Shown here: piece after piece, positions 17,068 through 26,561 of the stretch
How the letters are laid out: each line of letters opens with the position of its first letter
Numbering within the stretch: position 1 is the first letter of the stretch
Assembly (NCBI GenBank): GCA_024400295.1
Contig: JAKSNA010000006.1
Location: forward strand, 1 to 64,000
Length of the DNA: 64,000 nucleotides
Direction of reading: 5' to 3'
Origin: Bacteroidales bacterium
GTDB lineage: Bacteria > Bacteroidota > Bacteroidia > Bacteroidales > F082
Translations under genes and position numbers: made by a program
Notes under the pieces: model-generated
What the model was told of the DNA's origin: nothing
The model's input: only the letters and a program-made list of their open reading frames with translations
Database searches by the model: none

Positions 17068-18660
17068 ATGAAAACGACAATCAGAACAGTCGCCACCTTA
17101 TTAATATTAATGGTGGCATGGAGCTTGAAGGCTCAGACCATTGAAGTTGAAAACGATTTCGAAGGCGCGAACTGCACCAGCATCATGGTTGGCAAGGACG
17201 CATCAACCGACGGTTCGGTGATGACCTCGCACACCTGCGACAGCCGTTACCGCACGTGGATGCGCTGGGAGGCTGCCGCCGACCACGAGAAAGGCGAGAC
17301 GGTGCAGATCAAAAACGGCACGATGCACACCGCCGACCCGTATGACAGCCGCGGCATCGAGGTGAAAGGCGAGATTCCGCAGGCAGCACACACCTACGCA
17401 TATCTCAACACAGCTTATCCATGCCTGAACGAGAAACAGTTAGCCATCGGCGAGACAACATTCTCTGGCCCCGACACACTCGTGAACAGCAATGGTATGT
17501 TCATGATTGAAGAGCTCGAACGCATCGCGTTGCAGCGTTGCACCACAGCCCGCGACGCCATCCGTCTCATCGGCGAACTCGTGAAAGAATACGGCTACGG
17601 CGACGGCGGCGAGGCCATCACCATCGCCGACACCAAGGAAGTGTGGCTCATGGAGATCATGGGTGAAGGCCCGAAGAAAATCGGTGGCATCTGGGCGGCG
17701 CAGAGAGTGCCCGACGGAGAAGTCGGCGTGTCGGCCAACATCCCGAGAATCAAGTACCTGGACAGAGATAACACCGAATATTTCATGTGTTCAGACAACA
17801 TCGAGAAGGTGGCGAAGAAATACGGCCTCTGGGACGGCAAAGGTGAGTTCATCTGGTACAAGGCCTTCGGCAACGACTACTCGAACGGCAAGAACTTCCG
17901 CGAGCGCGAGTGGTTCATCCTCAACGAGTTGGCACCGTCACTCGGGTTAAGCCCAGACGCGGACGACCTCCCGTTCTCGGTGAAGCCGGAGAAAAAAGTC
18001 GATGTGCGCGACGTGATGGCATTGCTCCGCAGCTATTATGAAGGCACCGACATGGACCTCACACGCAACCTGAAGATCGTGAACAGGAAAGGCGACACCA
18101 TCGTCTCCCCGACCGCCAACCCGTGGATGGGTGGCAACGAGCAGAAAGTCTATAACATGCTGAAGCCAGGCACGATAGAGTTCAAGCGCGGCGTCGCGAT
18201 GTCGTGGTGCTCATATTCCTTCGTGGCGCAGCTCCGCGACTGGATGCCTGACGAGATCGGCGGCGTCTGCTGGATCGGCATTGAGAACCCAGGACAAAGC
18301 CCGAGAATCCCGGTCTTTTGCGGCTCCACAAGGATGCCTGTCTGTTTCGACAGATGTGGTCACGACCATTTCGACGAGACCACGGCATTATGGCGTTACA
18401 GGAAAGCCAACAAACTCGCACAGGTCAACTGGGGATATTGCAAAGACTTGATGTACAGAAATATAGCACGTTACGAAGAAAAGGCATTCACAGAATTGCC
18501 TCAACTTGAGAAGAGAGTCCAGGCGCTGCTCGATGAAGGCAAGAAGGAAGAGGCTCAGAGAGAACTGAACAGATACACAAGCGACTTCGAGGCCGCCACA
18601 GCGGAGACCTGGAAGGAGATGGAGCACAGATTCTGGGAGAGTTTCTGGACGGGGTTCTGA
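17068..18660 (+). CDS. Secreted C69/U34 family dipeptidase
   Basis: This is a dipeptidase of the C69 (PepD-like, Ntn-hydrolase) family. A signal peptide of about 22 residues (TLLILMVAWSLKAQ) is followed by GANCTSIMVGKDASTDGS, in which the Cys becomes the N-terminal nucleophile after processing; VMTSHTCDSRYR follows as in the family. The protein should act in the periplasm on dipeptides. The start at 17068 is preferred over the ATG at 17041, because it gives a clean signal peptide and avoids a 26-base overlap with rsmD. The 531-residue length is usual for Bacteroidetes members. A heptanucleotide repeat array and terminator follow. Confidence 0.88.
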   Translation: MKTTIRTVATLLILMVAWSLKAQTIEVENDFEGANCTSIMVGKDASTDGSVMTSHTCDSRYRTWMRWEAAADHEKGETVQIKNGTMHTADPYDSRGIEVKGEIPQAAHTYAYLNTAYPCLNEKQLAIGETTFSGPDTLVNSNGMFMIEELERIALQRCTTARDAIRLIGELVKEYGYGDGGEAITIADTKEVWLMEIMGEGPKKIGGIWAAQRVPDGEVGVSANIPRIKYLDRDNTEYFMCSDNIEKVAKKYGLWDGKGEFIWYKAFGNDYSNGKNFREREWFILNELAPSLGLSPDADDLPFSVKPEKKVDVRDVMALLRSYYEGTDMDLTRNLKIVNRKGDTIVSPTANPWMGGNEQKVYNMLKPGTIEFKRGVAMSWCSYSFVAQLRDWMPDEIGGVCWIGIENPGQSPRIPVFCGSTRMPVCFDRCGHDHFDETTALWRYRKANKLAQVNWGYCKDLMYRNIARYEEKAFTELPQLEKRVQALLDEGKKEEAQRELNRYTSDFEAATAETWKEMEHRFWESFWTGF

Positions 18661-18663
18661 TTT

Positions 18664-18754
18664 GAGAGTGGAGTTTTGAGAGTTAAGAGTGGAGTTTTGA
18701 GAGTTAAGAGTGGAGTTTTGAGAGTGGAGAGTGGAGAGTGGAGAGTGGAGTTGT
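18664..18754. repeat. Heptanucleotide purine-rich tandem array
   Basis: Starting four bases after the C69 stop, the sequence divides into 13 successive 7-mers of the types GAGAGTG, GAGTTTT, GAGAGTT and AAGAGTG. The first nine form a 21-bp higher-order unit; the last ones are plain GAGAGTG. Confidence 0.85.
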
Positions 18755-18770
18755 TTCCACTCTCTTTTTG
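18740..18770 (+). terminator. Terminator after the C69 peptidase gene
   Basis: The last heptads GAGAGTGGA pair with TCCACTCTC across a GTTGTT loop and are followed by TTTTTG. The hairpin is built from the repeat array itself. Confidence 0.75.
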
Positions 18771-18823
18771 TTTAAATGCAACAAAAAGAAAAACGCCAAC
18801 TCTTTGTGAATCAGCGTTTTCTG

Positions 18824-18896
<73 letters not shown>

Positions 18897-19001
18897 CCGT
18901 TTGTTTTGCGCTGCAAAGGTACAACTTTTTTTGATACCACAACAAAAAAAATATTTTTTTTTATTTTTTGATTTTTTACAAAATAATACACTCATTTTCA
19001 A

Positions 19002-19009
19002 TATCTTTG
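19002..19009 (+). promoter_or_regulatory. -7 box of coaX operon
   Basis: TATCTTTG lies 18 bases before the coaX ATG at 19028. Confidence 0.65.
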
Positions 19010-19027
19010 CAGCCGATTTTTAATGCG

Positions 19028-19759
19028 ATGAACAATATTTTAACCATAGACATCGGCAACACAAGGTCAAAGTACGCGGTTTTCGGTGGAGAGAACATCA
19101 TCGGAAGAGGTGTTTTCGACCCGTTATACGACGATTTATCGGATCTGTTGCTGAAATATCCGGCCATTGACAGAGGCATCATCTCAAGTGTCGGCGGTAA
19201 GGTCGATTATTGCCTTGCGCAGCTCAAAGGAATAAAAACCACAGTGTTGACTTCCGACACCCCGATGCCGTTCAAGGTGCAGCCGAATGCACGCGGGCAG
19301 ATCGGGGCCGACAGGCTTGCGGTGGTGGCAGCCGCCTACGCAGCCAAGCCACATCAGAACAACCTCATCATCGATGTCGGGACATGCATCACTTACGACA
19401 TCCTCACAAGCAATGACGAGCAGTTCTGCGGACCTATCAGCCCGGGGATGAAGCTGAGGTTCAAAGCCATGCACGAGCACACGTCACTGCTGCCCCTACT
19501 CGACCCGTCGAACGTTGAGCCAAAACTGCTTTGTGACAACACGAAAGAATGTCTTCAGGCAGGTGTCACGATAGGCGTCGTGAGCGAAATAAAAGAATTT
19601 ATCAATGCTTACTCCAACATTTACAATGATTTAAATGTTTTTATTGCAGGAGGAGACAATATTTTTTTGGAAAATAAGTTAAAAAATTGCATCTTTGCAA
19701 ACTCAAATTTCTTGTTTAACGGATTAAGATATATTCTTGAATACAATGAAATTCAATAA
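19028..19759 (+). CDS. coaX: Type III pantothenate kinase
   Basis: CoaX phosphorylates pantothenate in the first step of coenzyme A synthesis. It has the ASKHA phosphate motif ILTIDIGNTRSKYAVF at the N-terminus, PNARGQIGADRLAVV (the GADR motif with the catalytic Asp), and IIDVGTCITYDIL. At 243 residues it has the usual length. The ATG at 19028 is chosen because it begins the family's N-terminus directly and follows the promoter box; an upstream TTG at 18968 would precede the promoter. It begins a run of envelope genes, overlapping the next gene by 14 bases. Confidence 0.93.
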   Translation: MNNILTIDIGNTRSKYAVFGGENIIGRGVFDPLYDDLSDLLLKYPAIDRGIISSVGGKVDYCLAQLKGIKTTVLTSDTPMPFKVQPNARGQIGADRLAVVAAAYAAKPHQNNLIIDVGTCITYDILTSNDEQFCGPISPGMKLRFKAMHEHTSLLPLLDPSNVEPKLLCDNTKECLQAGVTIGVVSEIKEFINAYSNIYNDLNVFIAGGDNIFLENKLKNCIFANSNFLFNGLRYILEYNEIQ

Positions 19760-21029
19760 CTTAAAAAGGAACCTGTTACTTACGACGTTGCTGTTTTCAG
19801 TGATGGGTGGCGTTTTTGCGCAATCAGACATCAGTTCACCGTATTCAAGATTCGGACTCGGAGCCGTCAAGCAGAACAACACGAGCACGGTTCAGCAAGG
19901 GATGGCCGGCATAGGAAACGCTCTTTTCGGCGGCAGCATGCTTAACACCGCGAATCCTGCAGCATACGCCGCAATCGACTCATTATCATTCCTTTTCGAC
20001 GCCGGTTTTTACATCAAAAACGTGACATACCACACCAACAACACGTCGGAACAAGGTTCAAACGCATCGTTTGACTACGCAAACCTCGGTTTTTTCCTGA
20101 CGAAATGGTGGAAGACAGGATTTGGCATCACGCCGTATTCAACAAAGGAATACGAATCGACGATAACAGGTGACGACCCTGTCTCGTATGCCGAGAAATT
20201 CGTGGGCGACGGCGGTCTAAACCAAGTCTATTGGGCCAACGGTTTCAACATCGCCAACAAACTGTATCTCGGCGTCAACAGCACGTTCATGTTCGGAACC
20301 ATCGCAGACGAGACCACGATATACTTCCCCGACTCGGTTTACATGACACACGGAAGACGCACGACAAGCACAAGTGTCAATAATTTCAAGTTTGATTTCG
20401 GAGCCATTTACACAATCAGACTAAAGGGCAACTCAACGCTGTCGATTGGTGCAACATATTCATTGCCAATGAATTTCAATTCAAAAAGAAATGTCTATGT
20501 CCGTTCGATAAAATCATATTCTACTGCAAGCGAAACGCCGATAGACACTTTGGTTTACAGAATGGGCGAGAAAATCACCGTTAAATATCCTAAAGGATTC
20601 GGAATAGGTGTCACTTACAGGAAAGGTGACAGGATCATGGTGGGCATGGATTTCAACTGGGACAACTGGAAGAATTTCTCATTTGCGGGGAGCAACGACT
20701 CGCTCCAGAACTCATGGAACATCGCCATCGGCGGAAGCTACAAGCCGAAGGCGACATCGGTCTCTAACTACTTGAAAAGGATGACCTACCGCGCCGGTCT
20801 GCATTACGACCAGACATACCTCAGGATATTCGACAAGTCGATTAACAGGTTCGGCATCACCCTCGGTCTCGGCCTTCCGATGCCAAGATCATTGTCGTCA
20901 TTCAATGTCGCCTTCGAGATAGGCAGGATGGGCACGACGGAAAACGGACTGGTAAAAGAAACATACTTCAACATCTCAATGGGCATATCGTTGCATGAGG
21001 TGTGGTTTGTAAAAAGAAAATATAGGTAA
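19746..21029 (+). CDS. Outer-membrane beta-barrel protein of unknown function
   Basis: A signal peptide (residues 1-25, ending GVFAQS) is followed by a sequence rich in alternating beta strands and aromatic ends, typical of an outer-membrane barrel; SSPYSRFGLGAV after the cleavage site and NTANPAAYAAIDSLSF recall the FadL-like 'outer membrane protein transport' group in Bacteroidetes. The ligand is unknown. The 428-residue product starts at 19746, within the end of coaX. Its place between coaX and a TPR/lptC pair suggests a role in envelope building or transport; that is inference from context. Confidence 0.75.
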   Translation: MKFNNLKRNLLLTTLLFSVMGGVFAQSDISSPYSRFGLGAVKQNNTSTVQQGMAGIGNALFGGSMLNTANPAAYAAIDSLSFLFDAGFYIKNVTYHTNNTSEQGSNASFDYANLGFFLTKWWKTGFGITPYSTKEYESTITGDDPVSYAEKFVGDGGLNQVYWANGFNIANKLYLGVNSTFMFGTIADETTIYFPDSVYMTHGRRTTSTSVNNFKFDFGAIYTIRLKGNSTLSIGATYSLPMNFNSKRNVYVRSIKSYSTASETPIDTLVYRMGEKITVKYPKGFGIGVTYRKGDRIMVGMDFNWDNWKNFSFAGSNDSLQNSWNIAIGGSYKPKATSVSNYLKRMTYRAGLHYDQTYLRIFDKSINRFGITLGLGLPMPRSLSSFNVAFEIGRMGTTENGLVKETYFNISMGISLHEVWFVKRKYR

Positions 21030-21049
21030 AATCAATAAAAATTAAAAAG

Positions 21050-22411
21050 ATGAAACTCAGAAAAACTTTATTAATGATTGCTGCAATATGCCTTTCATCA
21101 GTGGCATTTGCACAAGATGTTGATTGCGAAACAGCTTATTCCCTTTACAGGGAAGCATTCAAACAGTGGGAGGCAGCCAAGCCGAAATGCGACCCGAAGA
21201 ACGTGAACCCTGTAATGGTAAGCTCGTGGAGGACTGTCTTCCTGAACTGCCCTGAGATGAGACAGAGCACATTCACCGATGGTGCGAAAATCGTCACCAA
21301 CGCATTCATCAAAAACGCGAAAAACGACAAGGAGAGAGAAGCTTACATCGACACTCTCTGCATGATCTATGACTCGCGTGCCAAGTATTTCCCTGACAGT
21401 CCGAAAGGTCCGGGCACCAACGTCAGCAACATCTTGGGCCGTAAGGGCATCGATCTCATGGCATATCCGTCACGTTTGGAGACAGCATACACATCTCTCA
21501 AACAAGCCATCGAACTCGAAGGCAATCTCGCCAACAACCTGTTCATCGACGGTTATTTCAAGACTGTCATCAACATGGTGAAGGCTGGCAAACTTGAAGA
21601 GTCAGAAATCATTGAGGAATACAGCAGACTCATGGACATTCTCGACCACGTCTTGAACAACATGGAAGAATACGGTTACGAGAAACTCGCCGACAGCTAC
21701 ATAAGCACCAAGAACAACCTTGAGGGAGCTGTCCAGCCGTACGCCAACTGCGAAGACCTCATCCGCATCTATCAGAAGAAGTATGATGCTGACCCTGACA
21801 ACGTCGAACTCCTCAACAAGATAGCTACAGTGCTTTCAGCGAGAAACTGCGACAAGTCAGACCTTTACCTTGCAGTGGCAGTCAAGCTGCACAAACTCAA
21901 CCCATCGGCCGAATCGGCATATTTCATCGGAAAGAGATACCTTGTCGATCAGGAATACGGCAAGGCCACAAGCTACCTGCTTGAAGCCACAAAGTCAGAT
22001 AACACGGTACAGGCCCAACAGTCATACAAATACCTCGCACAGATCATGCTCAAGGAAGGCAACTTCGAGCAGGGCCGCATCTATGCCAACAGAGCCATCG
22101 CACTCGACAAGACCGACGGCGAGCCATATATGATCATCGGTTACCTATACGCATCAAGCGGTAAGGTATGCAACGAAAACCCGCTTCATTCAAAGGCAGT
22201 GCTCTGGGCGGCAGTCGATAAGTTCCAGAAAGCAAAGGAAGTTGACCCTGAGCAGGCGGCAAAGGCCAACGAGATGATCAGAGAGTACTCGAAGATGTTC
22301 CCGACCAGCGAAGACGCATTCTTCTACAACGTGTTCGAAGGCGACACATACCATGTGGGCTGCTGGATCAACGAAGACACAAAGGCAAGATTCTCTAATT
22401 CAGGCAATTGA
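21050..22411 (+). CDS. Periplasmic TPR-repeat protein
   Basis: The protein carries a signal peptide (residues 1-21, SSVAFAQ) and, from about residue 230 on, helical repeats spaced 34 residues apart of TPR type (for example AYFIGKRYLVDQEYGKATSYLLEA and YLAQIMLKEGNFEQGRIYANRA). The N-terminal half is also helical, with the Cys-containing stretch QWEAAKPKCDPKN. It should be a periplasmic scaffold for protein contacts. It lies 20 bases after the outer-membrane protein gene and its stop overlaps the start of lptC, so it may assist the same process. Confidence 0.8.
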   Translation: MKLRKTLLMIAAICLSSVAFAQDVDCETAYSLYREAFKQWEAAKPKCDPKNVNPVMVSSWRTVFLNCPEMRQSTFTDGAKIVTNAFIKNAKNDKEREAYIDTLCMIYDSRAKYFPDSPKGPGTNVSNILGRKGIDLMAYPSRLETAYTSLKQAIELEGNLANNLFIDGYFKTVINMVKAGKLEESEIIEEYSRLMDILDHVLNNMEEYGYEKLADSYISTKNNLEGAVQPYANCEDLIRIYQKKYDADPDNVELLNKIATVLSARNCDKSDLYLAVAVKLHKLNPSAESAYFIGKRYLVDQEYGKATSYLLEATKSDNTVQAQQSYKYLAQIMLKEGNFEQGRIYANRAIALDKTDGEPYMIIGYLYASSGKVCNENPLHSKAVLWAAVDKFQKAKEVDPEQAAKANEMIREYSKMFPTSEDAFFYNVFEGDTYHVGCWINEDTKARFSNSGN

Positions 22412-22977
22412 AAAGATTAATCACCATATTATTGGAAATCAACATCATAGCTAACATGGCTATGATGTTGTTTTCTTGTGAAAATTCGATGGACAAGGTC
22501 AAGATGTTCATCGACAATGACTCCATCAAAGGACTGATGGCGTACGACGTCGTCATTGAGCGGAGCGACTCGGGAATGCTCGTGGCGAAACTTTCGGCCC
22601 CCGTCATGGTCAGGATCGACTCAGACGACACCACGCTCCTCGAATTTCCGAAAGGATTCCACGCCGTGGTTTTTGATGACACGGTGATGACAATGAGCAT
22701 CAAAGGCGACTACGGCATCAGCGACGACAAAGACCAGATGGTCTTCGCGAAAAGAAACGTCATCGTCGAAAACACCGAAACACACGAGACATTAGAGACC
22801 GAGAGCCTTTTCTGGGACAAGAGGAAAAAAAGAATTTACACCAGTGCCTTCGTCACCATAAAGGGACCCGACAGGGTCATCTACGGTGACAGCCTCGACG
22901 CCGACGAGAACTTCAGCAAGAGAATCATCCATGGGGTGAGAGCCACCATCGACGTGGAAGAACAAGAAGAACAATAA
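22408..22977 (+). CDS. lptC: LPS export protein LptC (lipoprotein form)
   Basis: LptC is the inner-membrane/periplasmic link in the Lpt bridge that carries lipopolysaccharide to the outer membrane. The 189-residue length, a short N-terminal hydrophobic part ending in a lipobox (MLFSC, Cys24), and beta-rich repeats of OstA/LptC type (VFDDTVMTMSIKGDYGI, METESLFWDKRKKRIYT-like) support it. The TTG start at 22408 is chosen because it provides the charged MKR and enough hydrophobic residues for a signal peptide; the ATG at 22456 would leave only seven residues before the Cys. A perfect 12-bp hairpin lies inside this signal-peptide region. Confidence 0.8.
   Translation: MKRLITILLEINIIANMAMMLFSCENSMDKVKMFIDNDSIKGLMAYDVVIERSDSGMLVAKLSAPVMVRIDSDDTTLLEFPKGFHAVVFDDTVMTMSIKGDYGISDDKDQMVFAKRNVIVENTETHETLETESLFWDKRKKRIYTSAFVTIKGPDRVIYGDSLDADENFSKRIIHGVRATIDVEEQEEQ
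22440..22474 (+). promoter_or_regulatory. Hairpin followed by T-run at the 5' end of lptC
   Basis: CAACATCATAGC (22440-22451) and GCTATGATGTTG (22459-22470) are perfect inverted repeats around the loop TAACATG, followed by TTTTCTT. It looks like an attenuator or weak intrinsic terminator placed inside the coding sequence. Confidence 0.55.
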
Positions 22978-22989
22978 CTTACAGGACAG

Positions 22990-24255
22990 ATGGATGACTA
23001 TCTCATTGCAATAATATCACTTTTCGCATCCGCCTTCTCTTCAGGAGTGGAGATTTCTTTCCTGAGTTCAAACAGGCTCAAACTTGAGCTCGACCTGACG
23101 AAAAACAGCTTCCCGGCGAAGCTGATAACCTATTTCATAAGACACCAGTCGTATTTCATCGGACTAATACTCCTGTGCAACAATATCGCCAACGTCGTTT
23201 ATGGCATAGCCATCGCGAGAATCCTGAAGCCGGTCATCGAAGGCATACTGCCATTGGCGGTCACCAATGAGTTCACGATACTTCTTTGCCAGACGCTGAT
23301 TTCCACGTTTATCGTCCTCTTCTTCGGCGAGTTCATGCCAAAAACGCTGTGCCGGATAGACCCGAACAAGCTTATGAAAGTCTTCGCCTTCCCGATGATG
23401 CTGCTGTACATCCTACTTTTCCCATTGACATTCATTTACATAAGCATTTCGGAACTCATCATCAGATACATCTTCAGGATTAAGATGAACCCGGAAGACT
23501 ACAAGCTCAGCACCGTTGACCTGAACGACTACCTGAAGGAATACGCCGACCCAAACGAGGGAGACAACGACATCCAGCAAGGCATCGAACTGTTTCAGAA
23601 CGCCATCGAGTTCCCCTCGGTCAAGCTGCGTGAATGTATGCAGCCACGTAATGAGTTGATAGCCATTGATATAAACGACACCATAAAAGAAGCCAAGGCT
23701 GTTATTGAGAAGACTAAACATTCCAAGCTGCTCGTTTATGAAGGCAACATCGACAATATCGTCGGTTACATCCATATCAACGACCTGCTCTCAAAGGCTG
23801 ACAGCATCAGGCAGAGAGTGAGACAGATTGAGTTTTATCCGGAGACATACGGCGCACAGGAACTTCTGCAGCATCTCTCAAAAACACGCCAAAGCATTGC
23901 CGTCGTAGTGGATGAGTTCGGCGGGACAGCCGGCATCATCACAATCGAAGACCTCATCGAGGAAATCTTCGGCGAGATCGAAGACGAATACGATGAAGAA
24001 GACGACATTGAGAAAACCATCAATGAAAACGACAGGATTTTCTCGGCGAGGCTCGAGATAGACTATCTCAACAAGACATACAAATACGATTTCCCGGAGT
24101 CGGACGACTACGAGACTTTGGCCGGTTATATCATACATTATCACGAAAGCATCCCGAAAACAGGTCAGGAAATAGTCATCGGCGACTATCTTTTCAAGAT
24201 AATCAAAGCGTCAGAGACCAAGCTTGAAGAAGTGGAAATCAAAAACAATCAATAA
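22990..24255 (+). CDS. CNNM/CorC (HlyC-type) membrane protein with CBS domains
   Basis: Inner-membrane protein of the CNNM/CorB/CorC family, implicated in Mg2+/Co2+ export. An N-terminal DUF21 domain with about four membrane segments spans residues 1-165 (starting [21 protein letters not shown], with [12 protein letters not shown]). A pair of CBS domains lies at about 210-340 ([40 protein letters not shown]), and a C-terminal transporter-associated domain at 350-415. Its 421 residues are typical. It lies 12 bases after lptC in the envelope operon. Confidence 0.9.
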   Translation: MDDYLIAIISLFASAFSSGVEISFLSSNRLKLELDLTKNSFPAKLITYFIRHQSYFIGLILLCNNIANVVYGIAIARILKPVIEGILPLAVTNEFTILLCQTLISTFIVLFFGEFMPKTLCRIDPNKLMKVFAFPMMLLYILLFPLTFIYISISELIIRYIFRIKMNPEDYKLSTVDLNDYLKEYADPNEGDNDIQQGIELFQNAIEFPSVKLRECMQPRNELIAIDINDTIKEAKAVIEKTKHSKLLVYEGNIDNIVGYIHINDLLSKADSIRQRVRQIEFYPETYGAQELLQHLSKTRQSIAVVVDEFGGTAGIITIEDLIEEIFGEIEDEYDEEDDIEKTINENDRIFSARLEIDYLNKTYKYDFPESDDYETLAGYIIHYHESIPKTGQEIVIGDYLFKIIKASETKLEEVEIKNNQ

Positions 24256-24291
24256 GTTAGACTATCATATTAAAAAAAACACCATTAATGT

Positions 24292-24311
24292 TCATCATAT
24301 TGATGATTTTT
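24292..24311 (+). terminator. Weak hairpin before the ppiD promoter
   Basis: CATCA and TGATG pair around TAT, followed by ATTTTTG. It is short, and may end the coaX-CNNM transcript. Confidence 0.35.
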
Positions 24312-24312
24312 G

Positions 24313-24320
24313 TAAATTTG
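24313..24320 (+). promoter_or_regulatory. -7 box of ppiD
   Basis: TAAATTTG fits TAnnTTTG, 49 bases before the ppiD ATG. Confidence 0.55.
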
Positions 24321-24369
24321 CACGCTTAAAATTACCGTTAAACGAAAATAATAAAAATAGAATAAAGCT

Positions 24370-26466
24370 ATGGCAGCAATTGGAGCAATCAGAAAACACT
24401 ACGGCCTGTTAGTCATTATCATAGGCCTTGCACTTCTGGCATTTGTTTTGGGTGACCTTTTCAGAAGCACAAACAGAAGACAAACAAACAACATCGCTGT
24501 GGTCAACGGTGAGAAAATCACCTATCAGGACCACGCAAACCGCGCTGACGTGAACATCGAGAACGCAAAAAGAAACGGTTCTGTTTCAAACGAAGACACA
24601 TACAGCGTCCGTAATCAGACACTCGACCAGATGATCAGAGAAGTCATCATGAACAATGAGTACGAAGCCCTCGGAATCACCGTCTCTTCAGATGAGCTTT
24701 TCGACCAGTTTGTCGGCGAAAATCCTAACCAGTATGTCAAACAGAGTTTCTCGGATGCAAACGGCAACTTCGATAAGGAAGCGGTGATGGAATACCTCAG
24801 GAACTTCCAGAGCCTTGACCCTGTCTATCAGGCAAAATGGATTGAATTTGAGAACGCCATCAAGGAAGAGAGAGTGAACGAGAAATACGAGAACCTTCTC
24901 AAGAAGAGCTTCTACCTCCCGACAAAACTCGCAGAACGTTACTACTCAAACAAAAACGACAAGAGAACCGCTGAAGTTTATGCAGTGCGTTACACTACAA
25001 TTCCGGATTCGACAGTCGTTGTCACAGACCAGGACAACAAGGCATTCTACGAGGCCAACAAGAAGAAATACCAGACCGACGCAATACGCGGCATTGACTA
25101 CATCGTGTTTGAGGTGAAACCGTCACAGGCTGACAGACAGGCTGCCATGGACTATGTCGCCGACGCGAAACAGGGTCTCGCAGAGACAGCAAACGTCGCC
25201 AACTACGTTGCATCAAACTCAGACATGCCTTACGACAGCACGTGGAAAGCCGACAAAGACCTTCCTGTCGAGATTGAAGGCGTCATCGCAGAAAACGAGG
25301 CTGGTCATGTCTTCGGGCCATACGAAAGCAACGGTTACTTCAACATCGGCAAGATTGTCGCCAAGGAGAACCGCTCCGACTCACTGATGGCATCACACAT
25401 CCTGATCGCTTATCAGGGCGCAGTCCGTTCACAGGCAACACGCACCAAGGAACAGGCCAGCGCACTGGCCGACAGCCTCCTGAATGTGGCGAAGAAAGCC
25501 AAAGACTTCGAAGCACTCGCATCACAGTTCAGCGATGACCCGTCAGCCAAGACAAACAACGGCGACCTCGGCTGGTTCACCGACGGAATGATGGTGACAG
25601 ACTTCAACGAGTTCGTGCAGGACAACACAGTAGGAACAGTCGGCATGGTTGAGACACCATTCGGCTTCCACATCATCAAGGTTACAGGCAAGAACGAAGC
25701 AAGAGAGGTGGCACGCTTAGCCATCGTCGCACGCGAGATTTCAGCAAGCACAACAACATATCAGGATGTCTTCTCACAGGCAAACAAGTTCAGCACAGAA
25801 GTCAGAAACGCCGAACAGTTCAACAAGGCCGTTGAGGAGCAAGGGCTTAACAAACGCACATTCCAGACAATCAGAGAGAACACCTACCGCATCACGGGCC
25901 TCACCAACCCACGTGAGATAGTCCGCTGGGCATTCAAAGATGAGACGAAGGTCGGTGACATCTCGACGATCTTCGACCTCGAAGACATGTACGTCATCGC
26001 AATGCTGACAAAGGCTGTTCCGGAAGGCAACACACCAATGGCGGATGTCGTTGACCGCTATGCATATATGATAAAGAAAGACAAGAAAGGCGACATGCTC
26101 ATGGAGAAAGCCAAGGCATACGGCACAGACTACGAGAAGATGATTAACGAGATGAACGGCGAGAAATCGACAGTCGAGAACATCACCTTTGAAAGCCGCG
26201 GCTTCGGCACATACGGTCTTGAAGAAAAGGCACAAGGCACGGCACTCGGAATGAAACAGGGTGTCTATTCGGAACTCGTGAAAGGCGGCAACGCAATATT
26301 CGTGATGAAGGTGACAGGCGAACAGCCGGCAGCAGCAACGACAGATTACAGCGCTATCAAACGCGAGAAACAGTCGGTGTTCAACAACGCCATCCTCAAC
26401 GGAGCAGCTTACTCGGCACTCTACGACAACGCGAAGATCGAGAACAACGGAATCCTGTTCTTCTAA
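24370..26466 (+). CDS. ppiD: Membrane-anchored peptidyl-prolyl isomerase PpiD/SurA-like
   Basis: PpiD-type chaperones sit in the inner membrane and help exported proteins fold in the periplasm. One membrane segment (LLVIIIGLALLAFVLGDLF, about residues 13-31) is followed by a SurA_N-like domain (IAVVNGEKITYQDH...), then a parvulin domain at about 338-440 (MASHILIAYQGA ... DLGWFTDGMMV ... VETPFGFHIIKVTGK, with the expected order of motifs), and a C-terminal helical region. The 698-residue length is that of Bacteroidetes SurA/PpiD homologues. It has its own promoter and a strong terminator. Confidence 0.9.
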   Translation: MAAIGAIRKHYGLLVIIIGLALLAFVLGDLFRSTNRRQTNNIAVVNGEKITYQDHANRADVNIENAKRNGSVSNEDTYSVRNQTLDQMIREVIMNNEYEALGITVSSDELFDQFVGENPNQYVKQSFSDANGNFDKEAVMEYLRNFQSLDPVYQAKWIEFENAIKEERVNEKYENLLKKSFYLPTKLAERYYSNKNDKRTAEVYAVRYTTIPDSTVVVTDQDNKAFYEANKKKYQTDAIRGIDYIVFEVKPSQADRQAAMDYVADAKQGLAETANVANYVASNSDMPYDSTWKADKDLPVEIEGVIAENEAGHVFGPYESNGYFNIGKIVAKENRSDSLMASHILIAYQGAVRSQATRTKEQASALADSLLNVAKKAKDFEALASQFSDDPSAKTNNGDLGWFTDGMMVTDFNEFVQDNTVGTVGMVETPFGFHIIKVTGKNEAREVARLAIVAREISASTTTYQDVFSQANKFSTEVRNAEQFNKAVEEQGLNKRTFQTIRENTYRITGLTNPREIVRWAFKDETKVGDISTIFDLEDMYVIAMLTKAVPEGNTPMADVVDRYAYMIKKDKKGDMLMEKAKAYGTDYEKMINEMNGEKSTVENITFESRGFGTYGLEEKAQGTALGMKQGVYSELVKGGNAIFVMKVTGEQPAAATTDYSAIKREKQSVFNNAILNGAAYSALYDNAKIENNGILFF

Positions 26467-26490
26467 GAGACATCAAACGTTAAAAAAATC

Positions 26491-26520
26491 TGGGGGTGAA
26501 GCTGCTTCTCCCCCATTTTT
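26491..26520 (+). terminator. ppiD terminator
   Basis: TGGGGG and CCCCCA pair, with GAAG/CTTC stacked inside, followed by six T residues. The next promoter box starts only four bases further on. Confidence 0.85.
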
Positions 26521-26523
26521 TAT

Positions 26524-26531
26524 TATCTTTG
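26524..26531 (+). promoter_or_regulatory. -7 box of the 26562 lipoprotein gene
   Basis: TATCTTTG, 30 bases before the ATG and directly after the ppiD terminator. Confidence 0.65.
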
Positions 26532-26561
26532 CATTCTGATTTAACAATAAAAATTTCGGCC

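Noticed and set aside
18664..18754. Possible CRISPR array
   Set aside because: Unit of 7 bases, no spacers and no cas genes in the window.
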